Of a DNA stretch of 64,000 nucleotides, positions 32,182 to 44,037 are shown one piece after another. Position 1 is the stretch's first letter; every line of letters starts with the position of its first letter. The DNA comes from Crocodylus rhombifer (taxonomy: Eukaryota > Chordata > Crocodylia > Crocodylidae). A program made the position numbers and the translations under genes. The stretch covers positions 525,011-589,010 of the forward strand of contig JAVSML010001165.1 of assembly GCA_038503035.1 (NCBI GenBank). Reading direction: 5' to 3'. The notes beneath the pieces are model-generated. The model had not been told where the DNA came from and searched no databases. It worked only from the letters and a program-made list of their open reading frames with translations.

Positions 32182-33556
32182 TCAAGAAGGTTACATTTTG
32201 CTTTAAAAGGAATCTGCATTGTATGGCTTCTTGAGCCCCATACACAAGTCAATCCTTTAGTAGAGACTCAAGAATGCTTCCAAAATTACAGTTTTCAGGT
32301 GCAACTCAGTTATATATCATACAACTGAGATGCAACTCAGCTGTATATGATGCAACTTGTATATATGCAGCAATTCCTTCATCTGGAAGCTGATTAGACT
32401 TGGATTTTAATCAAAACAGTAACTGCTTCAGATTGCGTTGGTGAGGAGTTATTTTTTTTTGTAATGTGAGGATTTCATCATAACTTGTCAGGGAGGCAAG
32501 CAAGTCATCATTTTAAACTTGAATACTGGTCAGCCTCAGCAATCTCACTGGTTTCCAGATAGAAGACTGCCCAGTCAGTGAAGCAGTCCCAGGAAAATGG
32601 CCTGGCTACATCAATTTCTCATTGTAGCCCAAGGTAGTAGCTACTTGGAACAGCATTTGGGAAGAAACCACTGGTCTGGACTCCCTGGATTGGTGCTGGT
32701 TTCCTTTTTTCCCCTGGTAGCACAGAGAGTTTAGTATGAAGCCCTAAAACAGGGGTGGGAAAAATGGCCAATCCAGCCGGCAGCCAGACTCCATTTCCAA
32801 CAGCCCCTGCCTGTATTGCTGGGGCAGGTCTCTATGGAGACCTCAGCTGCAGCTGTGCTGTGATAGCAAGGCTAGGGTCTCCATGGAGACTGGTCCCAAC
32901 CGCGCTGGCAGGGCACATGGCAGGGAAAGGCAGAGGGCTGCTTCAGAATCGCTGGGATATTGTTGCAGGGACAACTTGGTTGGGGGCAGGGCAGAGCCAT
33001 GATCTGAAGCCTGCATGCTTGATCTCATCTCTGCCCCAGCATGGGACTATGTTGTCACCACTGCAAGGAGCCAGAGTAGTCTGCAGCCTTTATGCTCCAG
33101 GATGGGGTGCACAGGTAGCAGATCACAGCTCTGCCCCAGCTTCTTGCAGCAATGACAGCAAGGTCCTGAGCTGGGGAAGAACTAAGATCCACTACTTGTG
33201 CACTCCTGCCCGAAGTGTGCAGGCTGCAGATTGTGGCTTTGCTCTGGCTCCAACCAGGCTGCCCCCGCCACAAGATCCCAGTGGCACCGGAGCAACTCCC
33301 TGCCCTGTCCTGCCCCACACCCTGCAAGCATGGCTGAGGCCCATCTCCATAGATTTCATAAATTTCATAGATTTCATAGACATCAGGGCTGGAAGGGACC
33401 TCGAGAGATCATCGAGTCCAGCCCCCTGCCCAAAGGGCAGGAAGTCAGCTGGGGTCATAGGATCCCAGCAAGATAAGCATCCAATTTACTCTTGAAGGTG
33501 TTCAATGTAGGTGCTTGAACCACCTCCGCTGGCAGACTGTTCCAGACCTTGGGGGC

Positions 33557-35149
33557 TCAGACAGTAAAGAAATTCTTCCTTATGTCCAGCCTGAAACAGT
33601 CTTGCAGGAGTTTGTGACTGTTTGACCTCGTCATCCCTTGGGGCGCTCTGGTGAACAGACGTTCCCCCAGATCCTGGTGGTCACCCCTGATAAACTTGTA
33701 GGTGGCCATCAGATCACCCCTGAGCCTAAGCTTTTCCAGGCTAAAGAGTCCCATGGCTCTCAGCCTATCATCGTAAGATCTGTTTTCCTGACCTCTGATC
33801 ATGTGCGTGGCTCTCCTCTGGACTCTCTCAAGCTTCTCCACATCCTTTTTGAATTGTGGGGCCCAAAACTGGATGCAGTACTCCAGCTGCAGCCTCACCA
33901 AGGCTGAGTACAAGGGGAGAATGACGTCCTGGGATTTGCTCGAGAAGCATCTTTGGATGCAAGCCAGTGTTTTGTTCGCTTTATTAGCCACAGCATCGCA
34001 TTACAGGCTCATGTTCATCTTGTGGTCAATGATGACCCCCAAGTCTCTTTCTTCTGTAGTGCTAACCAACGTAGCACCGCCGAGCCTATAAGGATGCTGC
34101 AGGTTTTTCCTCCCAAGGTGGAGAACCTTGCATTTTTCGGTGTTAAACACCATGAGGTTCTTGTCTGCCCATTTGCTGAGCTTGTCCAGGTCAGCTTGGA
34201 TCACCCGCCTATCTTCTGGCGTGGATGCTTTGCCCCAAAGTTTGGTGTCATCGGCGAACTTGGCCAGTCCACTCCTGACTCCAACGTCCACATCATTAAT
34301 GAAGATGTTGAACAGTATGGGTCCCAGGACAGAGCCTTGAGGGACCCCACTGGTCACAGGGCACCACGATGAGTGACTGCCATCAATTACCACCCTCTGG
34401 GTCCAACCACGAAGCCAATTTCCCAGCCAGCGGATCGTGGTGGAGCCAAGGCCGCAACTGGGCAGTTTGGCCAAGAGGTGATCATGGGATACCAGATCAA
34501 AAGCTTTTTTGAAGTCAAGATATATGACATCAATCTCTTTTCCCTGGTCCAGGTGATAGGTCACCTGGTCATAGAAGGAAATGAGATTGGTCAAACAAGA
34601 CCTACCCGCAACAAACCCGTGCTGGCTTTCCCTTAGGATGTTAGCCTGGGCCAGTCCCTCAAGGATGGCCTCCTTAATAAATATTTCTAAGATCTTCCCT
34701 AGGATAGAAGTCAGGTTAATGGTCCTGTAGTTAGCCGGATCCACTCTCCTCCCTTTCTTGAAGATCGGCACCACATTGGCCTTCTTCCAGTCTTCGGGCA
34801 CAACACTAAAGCGCCAGGAGTTTTCAAAGATCCGTGCCAGGGGCTGGGCTATGATGCTCGCCAGCTCCTTGAGTACCCTGGGGTGCAGATTGTCAGGGCT
34901 GGCTGACCTGAAGGTATCCAGCTTCTCAAGATGTTCCTTCACGAGGTCAGCATTTATGGAGGGTAGGGGATCCCCAACACCCGGATCTCCCTGTCCCATA
35001 GCAGGCATGGGCGTCCCATGGGACTGATGAAAGACTGACGCAAAGTACCTATTTAACAGGTTGGCTTTTTCCTGAGCGTCAGTTGTCAGTTGCCCCATCT
35101 GGTTTAGCAGGGGTCCAACGTTGCCCTTGCTTTTCCTCCGGCTCCCCAC
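33557..35149 (-). pseudogene. CR1 ORF2, reverse transcriptase part
   Basis: Non-LTR RT motifs are in order: [19 protein letters not shown] (motif A), [14 protein letters not shown] (motif B), F-A-D-D-T-K-L (motif C catalytic Asp pair). One in-frame TAA at 33999-34001 splits the C-terminal thumb region (144 further codons in phase). With two frameshifts upstream this copy cannot make its own ORF2 protein. Confidence 0.93.
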
Positions 35150-35201
35150 ATATCTGAAAAAGGACTTTTTGTTGTCCTTGATGCTTGAAGCTAGTTGGAG
35201 T

Positions 35202-36252
35202 TCAGTTGCAGCCTTGGCTTTCCTGGTTTGCTTCCCTGCAGGACCGGACCAATGCAGAAAAATTCTCCTTGGAGGTGAATCCCATCCTCCATCCTTTGTA
35301 GGCTTTCCTTTTTAGCCGCAGGAGGTCTGCTAGGTCCCTGGAGAGCCAGGAGGGCTGCTGTGCCTTCTTGCTGCCTTTCCTCCATGTTGGAATAGATTTA
35401 GCTTGTGAATTGAGGATCACTTCCTTGAGAAGCAACCACTCTTCTTGAACTCCCATCTCCCTGGGGTCATGGTCCCTAAGGGCCTGAGCGACAAGCCTCT
35501 TGAGCTTGTCAAAGTCGGCTTTTTTGAAGTCAAGGACTTCTGTGTTGCTGACTGACTTGCCAGCTTTACGGCAGACGGTGAAGGTAATCAGCTCGTGGTC
35601 GCTGTCACCCAGCTTCCCATCGATCACTAGGTTGCCGATTAGGTCGTCCCCCGTAGCAGGTACCAGGTTGAGCAGTGCTTTGCCTCTCATCGGCCCATAG
35701 ACTTCTTGAGTCAGGTAGAGGTCATCCACGCACGAGAGAAAGCTTTGTGACCGCTCGGATTTTGCTGAGTGATCTTCCCACGAGATGTCCAGGTAATTGA
35801 AGTCACCCATGACAACCAAGGTCCTGGAGCAAGCGGCCTCAGTCAGTTCCCGGGCGAACTCCTTGTCAAGCTCAGGACTTTGAGTGGGAGGTCTGTAGTA
35901 GACTCCCACCGTTGTGTCCCCTGTGCCGTATTCCCCATGAATTTTTACCCAGAGGGTCTCTAGCTGTCCATGCCAGTCGCCAACATCAACTTGCAGGGAC
36001 ATGTAGCTTTCCTTCACATAGAGAGCTACACCCCCCGCCCCTTTTGTCAACACAATCCCTCCTGTACAGGGTATAGCCCTCTATACCCGTGGTCCAGTCA
36101 TGGGTGGAGTCCCACCAGGTCTCCATTATCCCAATGACATCATAATTCTTTGCACTGAGCAGGAGGACGAGCTCCTCCTGCTTGTTGCCCAGGCTCCTGG
36201 CATTACTGTACAGGCAGGCAAGTGTGCCCTTGGGGGCTCTTGCCTTGCCCAC
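35202..36252 (-). pseudogene. CR1 ORF2, apurinic-type endonuclease part
   Basis: The N-terminal endonuclease of the LINE protein nicks target DNA. Visible motifs are N-A-R-S-L, I-G-I-M-E-T-W-W (catalytic Glu), V-V-M-G-D-F-N-Y (Asp/Asn) and D-S-D-H-E-L (catalytic Asp-His). A frameshift in a G-run near 36030 splits it (88 codons, then 283 codons), and a second frameshift near 35180 separates it from RT. Confidence 0.9.
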
Positions 36253-36357
36253 AGATTGTGCCAGGGCTGGGCTCCCTTAAGTGCCTTGGTCTGCTGGCTT
36301 TGCAAGGGTTGCTCAGTGGGCCAGGAGTGGCAGTAGTCCCCCCATCCCCCAGTGGGC

Positions 36358-37521
36358 TTAGTTTAAAGCGCGGTGGAGCAGGTCAGCCAGCCTGGCTGAG
36401 AAGAGCCTCCTTCTCAGGGGGAAGAGGTGGAGGCCATCTCTTTCCAGCAGCTCACTGCCTCTCTCACCAAAGAGCGGGCTGTGGTCATGGAAGCCAAAGC
36501 CTTCCCAATGACACCAGCTCCGCAGTCTTTGGTTCACTGCGTGGATCCTCCTCTCCCTCCTCAGCCCATAGCCCGAGACTGGGAGGATTGCCAAAAACAC
36601 CACCTGAGCTCCCAGACCCCTAAGCCCTGCTCCCAACTCCCTGTAGCACCTCATGACCTGGCTGGGGGTGCTCCGAGCTGTGTCATTGGTGCCCACATGA
36701 ATAAGGAGCATGGGATAGTGGTCTGTGGGCCGGAGGAGCTCTGGGATCCTCTCCGCAATGTCTCGGATGTGGGCCCCCGGGAAGCAGCAGACTTCCCGGG
36801 CTAAGGGGTCGGGGTGGCAGATTGCCCCCTCAGTGCCCCACAGGATGGAGTCTCCCACAACAAACACCTTTCGTTTTGTCTTGGGGAGAATGGGGGCAGT
36901 AGCTGTGGTTGAGCCTGGGTTGCCTGCGGGAGCTGGAAACTGAGCAGGCTCTGCTGGGGCTGCAAGAGGTCCGAACCTGTTGCTAAGCTCCAGCGAGGGA
37001 GGGGCCTTGGTGCGGCGGGCCTTAGGGCCCTTGACCACCTTGGTCCATGCCCCTGACTGGGCAGAGCGGGAGGTCCCAGAGTCCTCCTTAGTCCTGGAGG
37101 GAGACGGTGCTCTACCCTGCAGCTGCCGGGGGAGAAGGGCCTGGCAGTAGGAGTCTATCTCCTGCTCGCAGTCCCTGATGGCACGCAGTCTCTGGACTGT
37201 GGCCTGGAGCTCCTCCAGCTGGCGCGCCAGAGACCCCAGTAGGGAGCAGACCCCGCAAGGGGAGGTGGCCGTGCTCCCAGGCCCCAGAGCCTGAAAAAGG
37301 GACAGGCATCCCCTGCAGCCAAGAGCCAGGGGCTCCGTCTGCGTGGAGCCTGGGACCATGGGCTCCGTCTGGGTGGCCATCTCTGTGGGGCCCAATGGGG
37401 GGGCCACAGAGCCCGAGGGCACCATCGGGGTGTGGCATGTGCCCATCCGTGTCATACCTCTGGTAGGGTGGCTACGGCTGGGGCTGACTACTCTGGGGGG
37501 GTCGCAGGCAGACCCTCCCAC
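36358..37521 (-). CDS. CR1 ORF1 protein with SGNH esterase domain (387 codons)
   Basis: The frame is open end to end. The N-terminal third has a Cys cluster (C-R-G-C, C-G-V-C, residues 69-92) followed by a short coiled coil (L-A-R-Q-L-E-E-L-Q-A-T-V). The C-terminal half is an SGNH/GDSL hydrolase. It has G-D-S (223-225, nucleophile Ser225), H-V-G-T-N-D (275-280, block III Asn) and D-G-L-H (362-365, catalytic Asp/His). CR1 and L2 ORF1 proteins carry such esterases and bind the element RNA; the reaction in vivo is unclear. It is a rare undamaged frame in this window. Confidence 0.88.
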   Translation of the reverse strand: MGGSACDPPRVVSPSRSHPTRGMTRMGTCHTPMVPSGSVAPPLGPTEMATQTEPMVPGSTQTEPLALGCRGCLSLFQALGPGSTATSPCGVCSLLGSLARQLEELQATVQRLRAIRDCEQEIDSYCQALLPRQLQGRAPSPSRTKEDSGTSRSAQSGAWTKVVKGPKARRTKAPPSLELSNRFGPLAAPAEPAQFPAPAGNPGSTTATAPILPKTKRKVFVVGDSILWGTEGAICHPDPLAREVCCFPGAHIRDIAERIPELLRPTDHYPMLLIHVGTNDTARSTPSQVMRCYRELGAGLRGLGAQVVFLAILPVSGYGLRRERRIHAVNQRLRSWCHWEGFGFHDHSPLFGERGSELLERDGLHLFPLRRRLFSARLADLLHRALN

Positions 37522-37948
37522 ACCCTCTCCTGCACGAACTCAGCGCTAACTCAAGCGCCTGTTTATGCAGCCTGTTTGCCTGGCTTCGGTTGCGTGGCTC
37601 CCTGGGGAGCTGGGCCAAGTAGGGGCCTGGGCGGGGGCTTGACCCAGCCCAGCTCCACACAGCTAGCCTCCTCCCAGGGAGCAAGGAGTTAACCCCTTCC
37701 CACCATGAGCCCGCTGACCTCCGGCTGTGCTGGGGGTTGGCAGAGGGCTCTGCGGCTGCTGAGGGGGTGTCTGGGGGGCTTCGGGGGAGCGGGGGCGCAG
37801 CAGGCTTCACCCGCGCATCTCTCACCACTCTGGAGCCTAACTGAGCTTTAACCCCAACTTTGCTATCACACTGCAGCTGTGCTGAAGTCTCCATGGAGAC
37901 CAGCCCCATCCATGCTGGGAAATGGAGTCTGGACTTTGCCCACCCCTG

Positions 37949-38899
37949 TCCTAGAAACTTCTGAGATCTGGCAGAGATATCAGACAGAAAACAGATCTTA
38001 TAACTGAAACCTTTTCAAGCATAACAGCAAGAAGTAACAGCAGAAGATAAAGACAATGCAGCTGTTGGCAACTACTGATAATGCTCCAGCTACTGAAAGG
38101 AGTGAGTAACTTATGTACACAACACGGATCATGACCGTCTCTATGAATCAGGTCTTCTTCTCACTCCTAGTTTACCCACTCAGCAAAAATGCCACAGCTT
38201 GATGTTACATCAGTTGACAGATCAGCTGCTAACAGGGAATAATACCCCTTATGACTGAGATGCCTCACGATCTCTTGGTATGTGGTCTTCTACAGCTGGT
38301 CCTCCCCTCTACCATGTCTTTTTTAAAGTGTGTTGCCCACTGTGCAGGACTCAGTCCTATTAAGCAACTCCCCTTAGTCTCTTCCAGGCCCTTCCCAGCA
38401 TTGGTTTTCCTTAAACTTTTCTGAACCCTAAGCCCTTGAATAAGCCCTGAATATTACCAGTCTTCCCTTGGCCTGCTTAAGCCTAATCAGGATGCTTTAT
38501 TTCTGGCCTTTCTTGATAATAAGGGCAAACTTAAGCGATGATTAAAGAAGGCTAAAGTATAAACAAGACTATAAGCAGATACAGCTTCAAGACATTAGCC
38601 ATAACAAGCTACCCTAACAAGAGGATCACTCCAGGTGCAGGCAATGAATGGGTCCTGTTACTAAGAAGGAGGAGAGCCTCAGACTGGATTTGCTGTGGTG
38701 CAGGTACTTCCAGTTGACCAAGATCCCAGAGACTGCTATTGTTGTGGTAGAAGGGTGATAACCACACTCAGCACAGGCAGCTGAGGCTGGAGCATGGGCC
38801 TTGGAGTTGCCTTCAACCCAATGATCAGTGACTATCCTAGCTGATTCAGATTGGGTCATTAGAGTATTAGCAGACTAGCTACCAGTTTAGAAAGAAAAG
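37949..38899. other. region right of the hAT/CR1 nest, nothing recognised
   Basis: Mixed-composition sequence with no LINE frame, exon or terminal repeat recognised. Confidence 0.45.
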
Positions 38900-38904
38900 G
38901 GGAT

Positions 38905-39110
38905 GAAAACCATGGAGACCAGCCCCAGCAGCACATAGCATGGCAGGGAGCTGCTCCAGGGCTAGGATCTTGCGGTATTGACAGCATGGTCTGGAGCTAG
39001 GGCAGAGCTGTGATCCACTGCCCATATGCCCTGAGCAAGGTATGTCCTGGCTCTGCCAAGGCTCTGGACCATGCTGTTATCACTGCGAGATCCTGGCCCC
39101 AAAGTAGCTC
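38905..39110. repeat. fragment related to the hAT-like element at 32750
   Basis: CCATGGAGACCAGCCCC, GGCAGGGAGCTGCTCC and an AGGGCAGAGCTGTGATCC block repeat the interior of 32750-33340 with similar order. This is a truncated second copy. Confidence 0.5.
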
Positions 39111-39334
39111 CCCACCCTGACACACTACAACCTGCTGGACATCTGACTCCCCAGGTACCTCTCCACTTTTACCTGTGCTGCTACATCCTGCTTCCCGCCC
39201 CAGCGCAGCCTGTCCCTTACTCCCTTGCTCCTCCATTTCCATTTTTATTGACTGGCTTTCTTGCATGCCAGCTGCTGGCTTCTTTACTATTCCTTCCATC
39301 CAGGAAGAACACACACACACCAATTAGAGGTGCT

Positions 39335-39490
39335 TCCTCAGTCTGACAAAGGATTTTTCAACCTGAAATTTTGCTAAGATATATTTCTCAAACTGTTCAG
39401 TTGGTCTACTAAAAGATTCCAGATTGACCCAAAGAACCTTGTCTGCCAGTGCCATGTCCTTAGATCAACACAGCTACAACCTATACCCCT
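39335..39490 (+). repeat. retroposon 3'-tail copy (CR1/SINE-like)
   Basis: GTTGGTCTACTAAAAGATTC, then ACCTTGTCTGCCAGTG, then GATCAACACAGCTACAACC gives the conserved tail found inverted at 2398-2580. Confidence 0.6.
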
Positions 39491-39520
39491 GTCAGCACCT
39501 GTCCCCAGTCAGCTGACCAG

Positions 39521-40291
39521 AAGGAGGCAGGGCCCTGGGTACATCTAAGCCCCAGAGCTTGGGCTGGCAGGGAGAGTTTTCTGGCAGCTGCTGGAAAAGC
39601 AGCTCCTGCAGGAAAGGAATGAAAGGCTCTGTCACAGTTTGGCTTCCTGAGATGCTGTTGGTGCTACTGTGTTGCTAACTAAGTCATTACCTGTTGTTAT
39701 TTAAAGTTGTGGACCAGACTGAGGCTGTAGGGGAGGAGGCAGCCTCATTCCAGCACACTACTGTGTTGTGTAGAGGCCCCAGTGCTTGTGAGGGCCTGCC
39801 TTAACACACTTACAAAGTCACAAGTTTTGCTTGTCAGCAGCTTGAAGTGCAGTTTCCCAGAAACTCCTGCATGTATCTCCTTGAAACTTGGCAGACTTCA
39901 TGGCCTCAGCAGGGGCTATCATGCCTGCTGTTTTCACCCTGCTGTGCTTTAACACTTACAAGTGACATGAGTTTTGCTTACAAGACTTCGAGGTGAAGGT
40001 GTTTCTGGGAAACTGCACCTCGATCTCCTTAAAATGTAGCAGGCTTCATGCCCCATGCCTACCATCCCTGCTGTTTTCATCCAAATCTGCCAAAAAATGA
40101 CAAAGGTATAGGCAGTTTCATGCTTCCCCATTATAGCTTATGGCCAAAATCTCGAAACATCATTGAAACAGTGAAACAGTTTCAACTAAACAAAACGGAG
40201 CAGTGCTTTGAAACAAAATGAAACTCAAAACGAAACACTGTCCCATTGAAATGGAAGTTGCAATGAAATGGTGCTGTTTCACACAGCCCTA
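39521..40291. mobile_element. degenerate member of the TAGGGCTGTGC element family
   Basis: The right end CACACAGCCCTA is the inverse of TAGGGCTGTGTG, and the interior (GCAGCTTGAAGTGCAGTTTC, CTCCTTGAAACTTGGCAGAC) matches the arms of 44744-46036. CTGACCAG occurs at 39513-39520 and again at 40292-40299, a perfect 8-base match placed like a target duplication. The expected left terminus at 39521 is not recognisable. Confidence 0.5.
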
Positions 40292-40299
40292 CTGACCAG

Positions 40300-43089
40300 C
40301 AGGGAAGGCATGGAGTAGACTTGAACCACCTAGCTACAACCCTCTAGCAGAAGGTCTGATCAAGGAACATTAAGAAAGTTATTAACCTTAAATACGACTA
40401 ATCACTAGCATTACTTAACCTTAACACAGACTAACATTCCTTACAATTAGCACTTGCTATGCTCTAACATGTAATTTCACCCAAAGCCTGTATAGGAGCC
40501 ATTATGGTGTTCTCCTGGATGAGCAGCAACATCAATATACATCAGCAACATCATAGTGGGAACTCTGGCTCACAAGAGGAAAGTTTATACAGCATTGTAC
40601 CAACCAGAGGCTTAGCAAAAGACTTAGGATGTAAATAGATCACATGTTGCATGGGTTATTTTCCTTTATTGCCAACCAAGGTACCAATAGAAACTTTACA
40701 TTATTAATAGAGTTCATTAACAGCAAAGAAATGTTAGTCATTGACTGGAAGTCAACATATAAGAAAGCAGAACAAAGTGTTTGAGCAGTTAGATCCACCA
40801 CAAATTCGTAAGTAGTTCCCCTCTTTCCTGCACCATGTAGCAAGAAATGAATACAGGCTTTTAACATCGTTGTTAGACCCATAGATTTTGCCCTTAACTG
40901 GGCATGTTATGAGTTCAGATCTTGGCAAAACAGCAAGCTTCACAACAAATTTCCCACTGAGTTTGTTTCAACAGATCTCTTAGGCTTCCTCTTTCCTTGG
41001 CTTGAGAAGGCTCCCATGTCCCATGGCAGGGGAATGCCCCATCCCTTGCTTAAAGACCAGTCAGCAGATCTCTCACTCTTCTTTTTGCTATGTGCCAGGG
41101 AAATGCTAGCCTCTAATCCTCCATCCACACTAGTCAGTTTCTGAGCAGGCAAGTGTTCAAAGTTAAAAAGTCCTTGGTTCTATGGTTAAATAGAGATCTG
41201 GGTTTTCCATTTGCTGTGGATTTTCATCTTTATCAGATAAAAAGGTGGATTGTCTCTTTTAAAGGAGAAAAGCATGAGGAAACTGCAGGTTTCCCCTCGC
41301 AGGCTGGCAGTTGTGCCCACAGTGTGCCACAGGGCTGCAGCATGGCTAGTCTGGCACTAGACAAAAGCCTCCTCCATGGCCCAGCAGGAGGAAGAGGCAT
41401 GTGAAGGAGGGCTGCACCATCAAGGCCACCCAAGTGAGATACCTGTTGCCCACCCATGAGCAGTAGGGGGTATAACTGCACCACTGCTGCTGCCATAGCT
41501 GAGCCTCACCATGGTGGCATAGTGCTCCCTTCTGCACCAGGCCCTGCTGCTGGGTTGCAGAGGCAGCTCCTGTCCACAGCTGGTCCAGTCCTGCTGCAGA
41601 CCCACGCAGAAATCTTGGGGAGCACATGCCCCTTCTGCCCCACTGTCTGTGCCCCCCCACACACTTTCCCCACATGGTCAGTCCCTTACATACTGGGGGA
41701 TGGAGATAGGGGAGAGTGGGTCAGGAGTGAGAAGCATCAGCAGGGCTGGGGGGGGCTGCGGGCTTGAAGTGAGGAGCCCTGGCAGGGCTATGGGGCTTCA
41801 GGTTTGGAGTGAGGAACACTAGCAGTGCCAGGAGGCTATGGCTTAGGAGTCAGGGGCTCCAGCATGGTCAGGGGCAGGGCACCAGCCTATCAGGACTGCT
41901 CAGCATTACAAAGCAGTGGGAGGGACAGCAGCAGCTGAACCCACATCCTGGTGAGCCAAAGGGGCAGGGGGCACTCTGATTTTCTATGATAAAAAACACA
42001 AAATCAAAAGCCAAAATTTATAGATATTTTGAATTTATTTTAGTACAATGACTGAGGCACTGGTAGGCTTCCAAACTGCTTTAAAATTGTAAAGTTATCA
42101 ATAAAACATTGTATTCAATTGATACCTATTTACGTAGTGGTGCTTCATTTTAATCACAGGAAAACAGATTTTGGGGGGTTTTAATCAGAGAAGTTGCAGA
42201 CTTTTATCAGAGAAAACCAGGATTCCTGTTGATAAGAAAACTATTGTTCCAGTAGGGAAGAGTCCCTGAGTGTTGATGGCCCTTGATGCTCTGTCACAGC
42301 TACAAAGTGTGTCCACCACATGTCAAGCCTTTGCTGAAAATGCATGGTACAAGTCTCCCATGAACACTGTAGCCAGGAGGGGTAATCATACACAAAGAAG
42401 GAATGACCTCCAAGAATCACATCCTGCCATTTCACTCCTTGTTTGGCTCCAGGATGGCTTGACATAATAAGTACTAATTGGTTTGGTTCAGTTGTCTTGC
42501 CAAGACTTGCTTTTTAGCAGCTTGGGTTGTGGAAGATGCATGTTCTCTCCAATTATCTCCTAAATTGTTTCTCGTGCAATTACTAAATGTGTTCCACTAA
42601 CACAGATAATTATTTAGCCTTGTATCTCAGGCACATTGCTTCTTCCCAGAAGGAATGCATTTCACAAACATTAAGGACACATAAGGAACAGTTGTTTCAA
42701 TCAGTAGCATTAAAAGCTGGAGCCACTTATACATGTATCACTTCAGCAGAGGGCAGCACAAATATACCTTGCATAGGAAAAGTGAAGGATTTGTCAGTTG
42801 CAGCAGCAGGAGCACAAATCACATGAAAGGTGCTGACAATTAGGTGATAAAAGGTACGTATGCAACCTAGACCTGTGCACTCCATAGATCTCTATTTAAT
42901 GGAAGGAGTCCAGGAGATGCAAGATACTTGAATGCAAACTTGCTTTCAGAAAGCTCATTGCTCTAATGCCAAGTGGTTCCTGAAAAATGTACCCTGGAAG
43001 CCACAATTCCCAATAAGCACAAAAGCAACCAACAGTACAAAAATTATAGGAATAAAATGAATTCTTAATCTAACAGCAGAAAATCTCCT
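40300..43089. other. sequence downstream of pseudogene B, mostly unrecognised
   Basis: A GC-rich block at 41270-41960 has low-complexity GCTGCTGC/CAGCAGG words and chance frames on both strands. The rest is AT-rich. A 65-base block at 40624-40690 is repeated with about 85% identity at 44038-44105. No poly(A) signal for gene B could be assigned. Confidence 0.4.
40624..40690 (+). repeat. short dispersed repeat, copy 1
   Basis: AGGATGTAAATAGATCACAT followed by GGGTTATTTTCCTTTATTGCCAACCAAGG-type sequence recurs in the same orientation at 44038-44105. Confidence 0.6.
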
Positions 43090-43322
43090 TCACCGATACT
43101 TCTCCATCAGATAAAGGACTTCACTATACACGCGCTGAGCTGCATCCAGTCCCCAGATGAAGTCCCAGTGGTCCTAGTCAGGAAAATTCTTGTAGTGAAC
43201 TAAATTGGTAATTCGAGGTAGAAAAATGGAGAGGTCCTCAGGGGGGCAAACCCAGTCCTGGCCACCACTCCACAGTGCTGTGGGCACAATCATATCTTCA
43301 TTTTGTACGAGGGAGGGGTGGT
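43090..43322 (-). pseudogene. LIPM-like: pseudogene B exon 9 (last coding exon)
   Basis: The acceptor is CTACCAG|. The exon begins T-T-P-P-S-Y, then loses one base and continues E-D-M-I-V-P-T-A-L-W-S-G-G-Q-D-W (catalytic Asp). TAG at 43176-43174 replaces the conserved Trp (usual E-W-x-H) before H-W-D-F-I-W-G-L-D, which carries the catalytic His. The natural stop TGA is at 43092-43090. Confidence 0.92.
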
Positions 43323-43825
43323 CTGGTAGAAAAAGAGAGAGTTTTTCAAAGACTACTGGCACAATGAACATTTACACAAAATGACTGCCAAAGCAAAACA
43401 GCGGTGTGTCACACAAGGATTTTCCCTTTACCAAGTAAAAGATATCACACATAGGATGCATCAGGACTGGGATCTGTTCAAACTATTTGCATTTACTTTA
43501 TGAGAGTAATGTAAAAAGAGCTCTGTAAGGTCCAGCAGAGAACTAGAGTAATGGCTCTTACTGTCACAGGATATTCCATCCTGAAATTTCTCTGTGTAAA
43601 GAATATAAGGATTTACAAAGTCTTCATAGATATTTCAGGAACATTTGTTTCAGAAGACATACAATAGGTGACAAGAACCAACTGATTAAAACACCAGGAT
43701 CCAGAGAAAAATGCAGCTCCAGTTCTCTGCCATGTGCCATCTTACTGTCCCAGTGCCAAAATCCAACCATTACTCATTTTGCTATGTTTTCATCATCATC
43801 TTCCCAAACAGCCAACATTCCTTAC

Positions 43826-43891
43826 CTGGTTGTATTTCTCCTTGTTCTTACAGCCATAGTCAAAGTATTTCGATTCTCCTGTTTTACTGAC
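43826..43891 (-). pseudogene. LIPM-like: pseudogene B exon 8 (66 nt)
   Basis: The acceptor is TTTTAG| and the donor is AACCAG|GTAAGG. The peptide V-S-K-T-G-E-S-K-Y-F-D-Y-G matches the family F-D-W-G exon; it is about two codons shorter than usual and open. Confidence 0.85.
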
Positions 43892-44037
43892 CTAAAAGAA
43901 AAGAAAATGAGAGCAAAATTTACACACTATCTCTTATGAATAGAATCATCACCACTTTCAGAAAAACTGACAAAGGAGTATCATTTATCTAGTGACATTC
44001 CCCCCAAAAACACCTGAAAATTAGGTTGGCCTAAAAG

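Larger units (their letters stand above)
33341..37850 (-). mobile_element. near full-length CR1 LINE, copy 1
   Basis: The minus-strand layout is ORF1 (37521-36358), endonuclease (36252-35202), RT (35149-33557), a short 3' UTR with GGGTCCCTTCCAGCCCTGATG-type sequence (broken here for length), and a terminal CATAGATTTCATAAATTTCA-like repeat at 33341-33375. This is the classic CR1 architecture of reptiles and birds. The 5' boundary near 37850 is approximate. The host sequence is the hAT-like element at 32750-37948. Confidence 0.93.
32750..37948. mobile_element. hAT-like element (CAGGGGTGGG ends) interrupted by a CR1
   Basis: The left end CAGGGGTGGGAAAAATGGCC and the inverse of the right end, CAGGGGTGGGCAAAGTCC, are inverted repeats, continuing with a shared CAGACTCCATTTCC block and CTCCATGGAGAC palindromes. 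The flanks CCCTAAAA and TCCTAGAA match at 6 of 8 positions, as for an aged 8-bp duplication. About 600 bp of the element lies left of the CR1 and about 100 bp right. No transposase is visible, so it is non-autonomous. Confidence 0.8.

Noticed and set aside
32755..33495. 246-codon frame at 32755-33495
   Set aside because: It begins in the terminal repeat of the hAT-like element and runs into the CR1 3' end, so it is a chimera of two repeats.
34001..37909. Plus-strand frames over the CR1 (for example 36222-36623)
   Set aside because: They are shadows of the CR1 proteins encoded on the minus strand.
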